Assembly (NCBI RefSeq): GCF_029109325.1
Contig: NZ_JAQKQJ010000014.1
Location: 87,958 to 151,957 of the forward strand
Length of the DNA stretch: 64,000 bases
From: Nodosilinea sp. PGN35
GTDB lineage: Bacteria; Cyanobacteriota; Cyanobacteriia; Phormidesmidales; Phormidesmidaceae
Direction: 5' to 3'
In this document: in pieces, positions 52,598 to 59,700 of the stretch
How positions within the stretch are numbered: position 1 is the stretch's first letter
Layout of the letters: every line of letters begins with the position of its first letter
Program-made: the position numbers and the translations under genes
The notes under the pieces: model-generated
What the model was told of the DNA's origin: nothing
The model's input: the letters and a program-made list of their open reading frames with translations, nothing else
Databases searched by the model: none

Positions 52598-55500
52598 CTA
52601 CAGGGAAACGGGTGTGATACAGCTAGCCGTCAAATCGATGATGATATCTAAGCGAAAATCGTTGACTAAGTAGTTCAGCCGCTGGGCCAGGGACTGTTGA
52701 TCGGCGGGCAGTTGGGCGATGAGCTGGCGTACCTGCCGATCGTCAGCGGCCTGGGCAGCCTGGTGAACCTTAGCCAACCAGTCGGTGGCAAGGGCGCTAA
52801 AGTCGGCCGGGGTGAGCGGGCGATGGTCGCCAGCGGGCTCTTTCCCCCTGAGGCTGAAGGAACTAAGGGAGGCGGTGATCGCGTCCGGCTGCCCGGCCTC
52901 TGCGTACTGATAGGTGAGGCCAAGACTGCGGCCAACCTGCTCTAGCAGCTGCTCTCGCTGGAGGGGCTTGGGCAGCACCGCATTACAGCCCGCCGCAATG
53001 CAGTCTGACTGCTGCTCTTGAAACACGCTGGCGGTAACGGCAACAATAATCGTGGCGCTGCCGCCGGGACTTTGACGTACCTGGCGAGCTACGGCGTAGC
53101 CGTCGAGCACGGGCATGCGCATGTCGAGACAAATGAGATGGGGCTGCCAGTTCTGCCATAGCTCAATGGCCTCTTGTCCCTGACTGGCTTCGCGCACCTC
53201 AAACCCAACGCCCTCCAGCCAGTGGCGCATGAGGAGACGGCTTTCGGCTATATCGTCGGCAATCAGGATGCGGTGGCGCAGACCATGGGAGACGAGATGT
53301 AGGATAGTCTGCGTCGCTGCCGATTGCTCCAGGTCAGCGGCGGTCGCCGTGCTGACGGGGAGACTGACGGTAAAAGTAGACCCTTCCCCAGGAGTGCTGT
53401 GGACGGCGATGGTGCCTCCCATCAGCTGAGCGAAGTTGTAGCTCAGGGATAGCCCTAGTCCGGTACCCTCCGCAGAACGCCGCCCCGACTGGGTCTGCTC
53501 AAAGGGTTGGAACAGGTGAGATAGCTCTTCTGGGTCGATACCGACTCCGGTATCTTGCACCGCGATCTCAAGCCAGTGGGTTTTATCGCTGTCGCTGGTA
53601 GGGGCCGGGGCATTGCGCCGCAGGCGGGAGCTGACGGTAATGCTTCCCTGGGGGGTAAATTTGATGGCGTTGCTGATCAAATTGATCAGAATCTGGCGCA
53701 GTTTGCCCTCGTCAGTTCTCAGGCGGTAGGGCAAGGACGGTGGGGGCAGGACCTCTAGATGAATACCGCGAGCTTCGGCCTTGAGCTGGAGCATGTCGTC
53801 GACAGCCTGGAGCATTTGGGCTAAGTCGAAGGCAACCTCATCCAGGGTGATCTTGTTAGCCTCAATTTTAGCCAGGGACAAAACGTTGTTAATCAACCCC
53901 AATAGGTGGTTGCCGCTGCGGTTCACGATGCTAATCAGATCGCGGTGCTCGTTGGCTAAGGTAGCGTCGTCATGCAGAATCTGGGTGAACCCTAAAATGG
54001 CGTTGAGGGGAGTGCGAAGCTCATGGCTCATGCTGGCCAAGAATTCGCCCTTAGCCGCGCTGGCGGCGTCGGCGGCTCGCTTGGCTACGGCTAGGTCCTG
54101 GGCCTGCTGCTGGGTCTGTCGCAGCAGATCGGCCTGCTGCACGGCGGTACCCAGGTGAGCCCCCACCTGGAGCACCATTTTTACTTCATGGCGAGTCCAG
54201 ACGCGGGGATGGTGGTGGGTGTAGATGCCCAGCAGCCCCCAGAGTTGGGTACCGGCAAAAATGGGAACGATGACGTAGGCGCGCACCTGCCACTGCTCTA
54301 AAAACCCTAGGTAGCAGGCGTCAAATCCTTCGGTGTAGATGTCGTTGACGCGGTGGTAGGCGCGATCCTGGCGATAGGTTTCGGCATGGGTTTCTTTGAG
54401 ATAGGTGTCTTCTAGGAGTAGATAGCCCTCGTCAAAGGCCCCGTTACGCATCTGGCGGGCACCGCAGTCTTCCCGGTCGATCAGCCGCTCGGCCTCATCC
54501 ATCGCCTCCAGGGTGGAGGGGGCGGTGGGGTCGGTGAGGGATTCGGCCATGACCGACCCGCTCCAGTCGGGGTTGAAGCGGTAAATCCAGACGCGATCGC
54601 AGTCTACGGCCTGCTGAAGCTCCTGGGTGGTGGCGGCAAAAATGGTTTCTAGATCGAGGGTCTGACGCATGCGCTGCACAATCCGCATGACCGCCTTTTC
54701 GCGGTTGGCCACGGTACGTACCGCGTCTTCGGCCTGTTTTTGAATGGTGATGTCGCTACAGGTACACACCACTCGATCGATCGCTCCCGCTGGGTCGAGT
54801 TGGGGGTCGACATTGACCAGCAGCCAGCGAGGAGGCATGGAGGCGATCGCGCTAATGCCAATCACCACATCGCCGAGGGGGGCTTTTTGAGCAATGGCGC
54901 GCTGCACCGGCAGATCGGCGGCGACGAAGGGTTTGCCGTCTTCCTGGCACAGAATGCCCACCTGGCCAAACACCAAAGTTGTGTCATCTGATTCGGGCAG
55001 GTGTAAAAACGTTCTGGCGGCCTGGTTGCTAATCAAAATTTCGGCGTCGGCGTTGAGCAGCAGCACCCCAACCCCCATTTCGCGAATCAGGGTGCGAAAG
55101 CGGTGTTCGCTTTGGGCCAAGGCCTCATCCTGAAGGCGCTGACGCGTCAGGCGCTGGTTGATTCTCAGCATGATCAAGGTGATCAGCAAAAGTAACCCGG
55201 CCCCAAGGCCTACAGCTAACCCCAGCCAGCGAACCCCTAGATCGATCAGGACATCGGTTTTCCCTAGGAGGGAGGCGGTAGGCAGAAAGACTGTACCCGC
55301 CATACCGGTGTAGTGCAGACCGCCGATCGCCAGCCCCAGATTGACTACGGCCAGGTTGGCGGACCAGCGATTGCCCTGGTTGGGGTTGCGGCGAGACCAC
55401 AGGGTAAACCCCATGGCCACGGTGGAGGCAATGACGGCAATGGCTACCGAAAGTCCGACCAGAGACCATCGATAGTTAATCTGAGCGGGCATATCCATCG

Positions 55501-55891
55501 CGGCCATACCGGTGTAGTGCATCCAGGCGATCGCCAGCCCCATCACCGCGCCCGCCGTACACAGGCTGATCCAGCTAAAGCCTGGGCGGCTTACCAACCA
55601 CAGCGCTACCCCCGCCGCCAGCACAGCGTATATTAGAGAAAGCCCTGTCGTGAGTGCGTCGTACTTAACCGGCATTGGCAACTCCAGGGCCAGCATGGCC
55701 ACAAAGTGAGTGGCCCATATGCCGGTACCCATGGCTAGGGCACCGCCTGTGAGCCAGGGCCACTGCCGCCATCCAGTGGCAGCCAAAATTTGATGCCCTA
55801 GGCTGAGGGTGGTGTACGAGGCCAGAATTGCAATTCCAAAAGATAAGCAGACTAAACCAGTGTTGTAATGACCAACCACCGTATGGGCCAT
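52598..55891 (-). CDS. MHYT-PAS-GAF hybrid histidine kinase
   Basis: The 1097-residue product has an N-terminal MHYT membrane sensor (residues ~1-245, about seven segments; ATHFVAMLALE, AWMHYTGMAAMDM, GGLHYTGMAGT), a PAS domain (~265-385), and a GAF domain (~400-590). The GAF is of the phytochrome/cyanobacteriochrome type, with Cys in FDACYLGFLEQWQVRAYVIV. A kinase core follows (ASMSHELRTPLNAILGFTQI with the His, then SNAIKF, DTGVGIDPEEL, GTGLGLSLSYN) and a receiver (LLMRHWLEGVG, LDMRMPVLDG, VLPKPLQREQ). MHYT domains are proposed to sense diatomic gases. The receiver-cyclase gene starts 10 bp downstream. The start is the ATG at 55889-55891. Confidence 0.9.
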   Translation of the reverse strand: MAHTVVGHYNTGLVCLSFGIAILASYTTLSLGHQILAATGWRQWPWLTGGALAMGTGIWATHFVAMLALELPMPVKYDALTTGLSLIYAVLAAGVALWLVSRPGFSWISLCTAGAVMGLAIAWMHYTGMAAMDMPAQINYRWSLVGLSVAIAVIASTVAMGFTLWSRRNPNQGNRWSANLAVVNLGLAIGGLHYTGMAGTVFLPTASLLGKTDVLIDLGVRWLGLAVGLGAGLLLLITLIMLRINQRLTRQRLQDEALAQSEHRFRTLIREMGVGVLLLNADAEILISNQAARTFLHLPESDDTTLVFGQVGILCQEDGKPFVAADLPVQRAIAQKAPLGDVVIGISAIASMPPRWLLVNVDPQLDPAGAIDRVVCTCSDITIQKQAEDAVRTVANREKAVMRIVQRMRQTLDLETIFAATTQELQQAVDCDRVWIYRFNPDWSGSVMAESLTDPTAPSTLEAMDEAERLIDREDCGARQMRNGAFDEGYLLLEDTYLKETHAETYRQDRAYHRVNDIYTEGFDACYLGFLEQWQVRAYVIVPIFAGTQLWGLLGIYTHHHPRVWTRHEVKMVLQVGAHLGTAVQQADLLRQTQQQAQDLAVAKRAADAASAAKGEFLASMSHELRTPLNAILGFTQILHDDATLANEHRDLISIVNRSGNHLLGLINNVLSLAKIEANKITLDEVAFDLAQMLQAVDDMLQLKAEARGIHLEVLPPPSLPYRLRTDEGKLRQILINLISNAIKFTPQGSITVSSRLRRNAPAPTSDSDKTHWLEIAVQDTGVGIDPEELSHLFQPFEQTQSGRRSAEGTGLGLSLSYNFAQLMGGTIAVHSTPGEGSTFTVSLPVSTATAADLEQSAATQTILHLVSHGLRHRILIADDIAESRLLMRHWLEGVGFEVREASQGQEAIELWQNWQPHLICLDMRMPVLDGYAVARQVRQSPGGSATIIVAVTASVFQEQQSDCIAAGCNAVLPKPLQREQLLEQVGRSLGLTYQYAEAGQPDAITASLSSFSLRGKEPAGDHRPLTPADFSALATDWLAKVHQAAQAADDRQVRQLIAQLPADQQSLAQRLNYLVNDFRLDIIIDLTASCITPVSL

Positions 55892-56257
55892 CGCGATAGT
55901 TTCAACCGAAGACTAAAAAAACTTGTCTAGATGCAACCCTAGCTTTCCCGAACCCACTGTACTCTCAACAGCTTTTGGTGATAAAAAGTACAATCTTTTC
56001 AAAATTGCATAATTTCGATGAACTGAGATTTACCGGAGTAAGTGAATCTACGGCAAGCGCCTGCCTATAGGGCCTGCAACGGCTTTTGTAGGGAAAACTG
56101 AAGATTGATATAGGCTATATAACACTGTTTAAAACAGGGATATACCTTCAGGATAAATGCCCTGTGTGATAGTTATGTTGAACTTATCTTGAGGTAAACA
56201 TTTTTTAGAATGTTTGCCCCCCCTCTTTAGGTAGATGCTAGCTGAACCTGATCGCAT
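55892..56257. other. AT-rich intergenic region between argS and the MHYT kinase
   Basis: 366 bp without a gene. It is more AT-rich than its surroundings and contains the upstream region of the kinase gene. A hairpin (GGTAAACATT at 56193-56202 with AATGTTTGCC at 56209-56218) lies about 40 bp past the argS stop and may terminate argS. No other element is recognised. Confidence 0.4.
56193..56218 (-). terminator. Possible terminator of argS
   Basis: A 10-bp stem with one G-T pair (56193-56202 and 56209-56218) and a six-base loop lies 40 bp after the argS stop on the same strand. No clear U-run follows, so this is tentative. Confidence 0.4.
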
Positions 56258-58015
56258 TTACATCCGCTCTAGCACCTGAATGCCGAGCAGTGACAGTCCT
56301 AGTTTAAGGGTTTTGGCGGTCAGATCGCACAGCAGCAGGCGCGAGGTGCGCTGGGGTTCTGCGGCCTGGAGTACCGAGCAGCGATCGTAGAACTGATTGA
56401 ACTTTTGGCTCAGCTCAAACAGGTACTGGCAGAGGCGGTTGGGGTAGAGATCCTGGGCCACCTCGCCCAGCACCTCGTCGAGCTGGAGCAGGTGGCGGGC
56501 GAGGGCAAACTCGCTGTCGTCTTCCAGGTAAAGGCGGGCCTCGGCGGGGAGATGATCCAAATTAATGTCCCCTTTGCGGGCAATGCCCTGCACCCGCACG
56601 TAGGCGTAGAGCATGTAGGGGGCGGTATTGCCCGCCAGGGCCAGCATTTTGTCGAAGCTAAAGATATAGTTGCTGGTGCGGTTTTGGCTCAGGTCGGCGT
56701 ACTTGACCGCGCCGATGCCTACGGTCTCGGCCACCTGCTGAATGAAGTCCTCGGTTTCCTGCCGCTCCTCCGCTGCAATGCGGGCTTCGAGGTCGGCACG
56801 GGCGCGACTGACCGCCTCATCCAGCAGATCCTTGAGCTTAATCGTGTCGCCAGAGCGGGTTTTGAACTTTTTGCCGTCCTCCCCCTGCACGACGCCAAAG
56901 GGCACGTGGGTGAACTGGACGCCATCGGGAATCCACCCTGCCCTGGCCGCCACCTGAAACACCTGGGCGAAGTGGTTGCCCTGGCCCGCATCCACCACGT
57001 AGAGGACGCGATCGGCTTTATCCTGCTGAGTGCGGTAGCGGATGGCGGCCAGGTCGGTGGTGGCGTAGTTGTAGCCGCCGTCGGATTTTTGAATGATCAA
57101 GGGCAGGGGGTCGCCGTCTTTGTTGGTGAAGCCCTCGACAAAGACCACCTTGGCCCCCTGGTCTTCGACTAGCAGCCCCTGGTGCTCTAAATCTGCTACG
57201 ACCTCGGCCAGCAAGGGGTTGTAGAATGACTCGCCCCGCTCTTGAATCTCGATATCGAGGCGATCGTAGATCTTCTGAAATTCCTGGCGCGACTGTTCAC
57301 AGAGGGCTTTCCAGGCTTTTGTGGCGATCGCATCCCCCGCCTGCAACCCCACCACGGCCTCGCGGGAGCGAGTTTTGAAGTCGTCGTCCTCATCGAAGCG
57401 CTTTTTGGCCTGCTTATAAAAGGCCACCAGGTCGCCAATATCGACCGATGAACCCGCCTCCAGCGCCTCGGGGCAGGCTTCTTGAAGGTGGGTGATCAGC
57501 ATGCCAAACTGGGTGCCCCAGTCGCCCACGTGGTTGAGCCTGAGTACGTCGTGACCCATGAACTCCTGCACCCGGGCAATGGAGTCGCCGATGATGGTGG
57601 AGCGCAGGTGCCCCACGTGCATCTCTTTGGCAATGTTGGGGCTGGAGAAATCTACAATCACGTTCTGGGGCGTCTTGACCGGCTCTACCCCCAGGCGCGG
57701 GTCGGCCTGCATGGCGCGCAGCTGGTCTTCCAGGTACTCGGTTTTAAATCGCAGGTTAATGAAGCCGGGGCCAGCAATTTCGGGCGGTTCGCAGAGATCG
57801 CTGAGGTCTAGGTTTTCGACGATCTGGCTGGCAATATCGCGGGGCTTTTGTTTGAGCGGCTTGGCCAAAGACATGGCCAGGTTGGCCTGGTAGTCACCAA
57901 ACTTGGGGTTGCTGGTGGGCACCAGCATGGGATCGGTGCCCGCCAGGTCTGGGCCAAAGGCGGCGACCAGTGCCTGGTCGAACCGAGCGGTGAGCTGTGC
58001 CAGTGTAGACTTCAT
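56258..58015 (-). CDS. argS: Arginyl-tRNA synthetase
   Basis: A 585-residue class I synthetase. The HIGH motif is in KEMHVGHLRSTIIGDSIAR (as HVGH, residues ~131-134). The N-terminal Add1 domain and FSSPNIAKEMH precede it. The YATTDLAAIRYR and FGVVQGEDGKKFKTRSGDT segments of the catalytic core follow; a typical KMSKS is absent, as normal for many ArgRS. The DALR anticodon-binding domain ends ...KLGLSLLGIQVLERM. Transcribed alone on the minus strand; a 23-bp palindrome copy lies just upstream. Confidence 0.96.
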   Translation of the reverse strand: MKSTLAQLTARFDQALVAAFGPDLAGTDPMLVPTSNPKFGDYQANLAMSLAKPLKQKPRDIASQIVENLDLSDLCEPPEIAGPGFINLRFKTEYLEDQLRAMQADPRLGVEPVKTPQNVIVDFSSPNIAKEMHVGHLRSTIIGDSIARVQEFMGHDVLRLNHVGDWGTQFGMLITHLQEACPEALEAGSSVDIGDLVAFYKQAKKRFDEDDDFKTRSREAVVGLQAGDAIATKAWKALCEQSRQEFQKIYDRLDIEIQERGESFYNPLLAEVVADLEHQGLLVEDQGAKVVFVEGFTNKDGDPLPLIIQKSDGGYNYATTDLAAIRYRTQQDKADRVLYVVDAGQGNHFAQVFQVAARAGWIPDGVQFTHVPFGVVQGEDGKKFKTRSGDTIKLKDLLDEAVSRARADLEARIAAEERQETEDFIQQVAETVGIGAVKYADLSQNRTSNYIFSFDKMLALAGNTAPYMLYAYVRVQGIARKGDINLDHLPAEARLYLEDDSEFALARHLLQLDEVLGEVAQDLYPNRLCQYLFELSQKFNQFYDRCSVLQAAEPQRTSRLLLCDLTAKTLKLGLSLLGIQVLERM

Positions 58016-58061
58016 CGGTGTACTTTCCCCTAACCCCTAATCTAAGAACCCTGCTTGCTGC

Positions 58062-58084
58062 TGTAGGGTGGGCAATGCCCACCA
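58062..58084 (+). repeat. 23-bp palindromic repeat, copy 2
   Basis: TGTAGGGTGGGCAATGCCCA followed by CCA. It lies between the divergent argS and cupin genes and folds as a GGTGGGCA/TGCCCACC hairpin. See also 21503-21525 and 63792-63814. Confidence 0.75.
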
Positions 58085-58114
58085 TCCCATCCACGCTACT
58101 ACTGGACCTATTCT

Positions 58115-58570
58115 ATGGCTCGTCCTCACCCGCTCTTGAGCGCTACTGCCATCAGCAACCTGCCTGAATCCACCTTTACTCACCCTCTCAATCCTAGAGC
58201 AATCCGCCACGGTAGGTCGCTGGGAGATGCGATCGCCTTTGAGCATCTGGGCATCCATTGGGTGCGGGTGGAGCCGGGCCACGACTCAACCCAGTATCAC
58301 CGCCACCAGGCCGAGGAGGAATTTATCTACATCCTCAGCGGGCGGGGGCTGGCGGAGATTGGCGATGAGACCTTTGAGGTTGGCCCCGGCGACTTTATGG
58401 GGTTTGTGGCGGGCGGGTTGGCCCACAGTCTCAGCAATCCCTTTGAGCAGGATCTGGTTTACCTGGTGGGGGGAATGCGGCTGGAGTTTGATATTTGTGA
58501 TTACCCCAGGGTCAATACTCGGCTGTACCGCCGGGGTGAACAGCGGGAGTATGTGGAGTTGGGAGAATGA
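58115..58570 (+). CDS. Cupin-domain protein
   Basis: The 151-residue product has one cupin-2 barrel. The first motif is HDSTQYHRHQAEEEFIYIL with candidate metal ligands His, His and Glu; GRGLAEIGDETFEVGPGDFM links the motifs; the second is AGGLAHSLSNP with His. The usual metal-binding set is therefore present. The C-terminus (MRLEFDICDYPRVNTRLYRR) resembles small regulatory cupins, but no substrate is evident. It starts 30 bp after the palindromic repeat copy 2 and is divergent from argS. The 224 bp after it hold two hairpins before the DUF429 gene. Confidence 0.85.
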   Translation: MARPHPLLSATAISNLPESTFTHPLNPRAIRHGRSLGDAIAFEHLGIHWVRVEPGHDSTQYHRHQAEEEFIYILSGRGLAEIGDETFEVGPGDFMGFVAGGLAHSLSNPFEQDLVYLVGGMRLEFDICDYPRVNTRLYRRGEQREYVELGE

Positions 58571-58634
58571 GCGAATTTAGCGATGGTAGGTTCTGGGATT
58601 GACAGAGGCTGGGGAAGGAAAGCCAGATCTGCTG

Positions 58635-58690
58635 CTGGGGCCATTTCGCTGGCCCCAGACCCCCATCGAGCAGGACGTTCCGTCGTCCTG
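58635..58690. promoter_or_regulatory. Two adjacent hairpins upstream of the DUF429 gene
   Basis: CTGGGGCCA (58635-58643) pairs with TGGCCCCAG (58650-58658), and CAGGACG (58671-58677) pairs with CGTCCTG (58684-58690). They may form the terminator of the cupin gene or a leader structure for the gene at 58795; no T-run marks a standard terminator. Confidence 0.4.
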
Positions 58691-58794
58691 CACCTCACGG
58701 AAAGAAGTGATCGATCATCGGTTTAAACCTTTGTTCTGTCCATGGGCCTGTAGGCAGCGTGAACCCTTTGTTTTCGAGTAAGGATTGGAGATTG

Positions 58795-59583
58795 ATGAGC
58801 GATCGCACCCCTTACCACCGCTTCCTCGGTATTGATCTGGGCTGGCAGAGTGGCCCTACGGGGTTGTGCTGCTTGAATATGGCTGACGATTCGCTGGAGC
58901 TGGTCGCCCTCGATCGCCTCCAGTCCACCGCCGAAATCCTGGCCTGGATCGATCGCTGGGCGGCAGGTTCCACCAATGCCGTGGTCGCCGTGGATGCGCC
59001 GACGCTGATTCCTAATGAGACTGGGATGCGCCTGCCCGATCGCCTGGCCCACAAGTACTTTGGCCGCTACGACGCGGGCTGCTACCCCGCCAACCGGGGC
59101 CGCCCCTTCGCCGAAAAACTGATTGCCTTTGGTCTGGCCCTGGAAGCCATGGGCTTTGCGCACCGGCCCCACAGCGACCCCCAACCGACGGGGCGCTTTC
59201 AGCTGGAGGTGTTCCCCCATCCGGCCACGGTGCACCTGTTTGGTTTGAGCAAGATTTTGAAATACAAGAAGGGCACCCTGGCCCAGCGACGACCTGAGCT
59301 GGAGAAGCTGCGGCAGTACCAGCTCGACGTACTGCCCACCCTGGACCCCGCGTTGCCCCTAGAGGAAGCCGATTTGCCCGCAATTCCCTTCACTGGAGCG
59401 GCGATGAAGGCGGTGGAAGACCAGCTCGACGCCCTCACCTGCGCCTACGCCGCCGCCCACTGGTGGCACTGGGGCCTGGAGCGCAACTGGGTACTGGGGG
59501 ATGTCAGCGAGGGCTACATCGTGGTGCCCGCCCCAGGGGGTGGGGGAGATGTGGGCCAAACCGGCCCCAGGGCCAGGCCTTAA
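58795..59583 (+). CDS. DUF429 family protein
   Basis: The 262-residue product starts at the ATG 58795 after GGAG. The N-terminal FLGIDLGWQSGPTGLCCL, then VVAVDAPTLIPNETGMR and GRFQLEVFPHPATVHLF, followed by MKAVEDQLDALTCAYAAAHW, is the DUF429 pattern, an RNase H-like fold with conserved Asp and Glu that could bind metal. A nuclease role has been proposed for relatives but not shown; here it is inference. A tail rich in Gly (APGGGGDVGQTGPRARP) ends the protein. The Fe-S/cNMP-like gene starts 117 bp later on the same strand. Confidence 0.82.
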   Translation: MSDRTPYHRFLGIDLGWQSGPTGLCCLNMADDSLELVALDRLQSTAEILAWIDRWAAGSTNAVVAVDAPTLIPNETGMRLPDRLAHKYFGRYDAGCYPANRGRPFAEKLIAFGLALEAMGFAHRPHSDPQPTGRFQLEVFPHPATVHLFGLSKILKYKKGTLAQRRPELEKLRQYQLDVLPTLDPALPLEEADLPAIPFTGAAMKAVEDQLDALTCAYAAAHWWHWGLERNWVLGDVSEGYIVVPAPGGGGDVGQTGPRARP

Positions 59584-59654
59584 ACAGGTTGGCCGCAGCT
59601 ATAGCTAACCTAGGGAAAACCAATGGCAGCACCCAGTGGCCGACGCTGCACAAT

Positions 59655-59680
59655 TGATCCAGACCACTGATCCAGACCAC
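59655..59680 (+). repeat. Perfect tandem 13-bp direct repeat before the Fe-S/cNMP-like gene
   Basis: TGATCCAGACCAC occurs twice without a gap, at 59655-59667 and 59668-59680, ending right at the ribosome-binding site AGGAGAGG of the gene at 59701. It may be a recent duplication or a tandem operator. Confidence 0.6.
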
Positions 59681-59700
59681 AGGAGAGGACGGGCTTGTCT

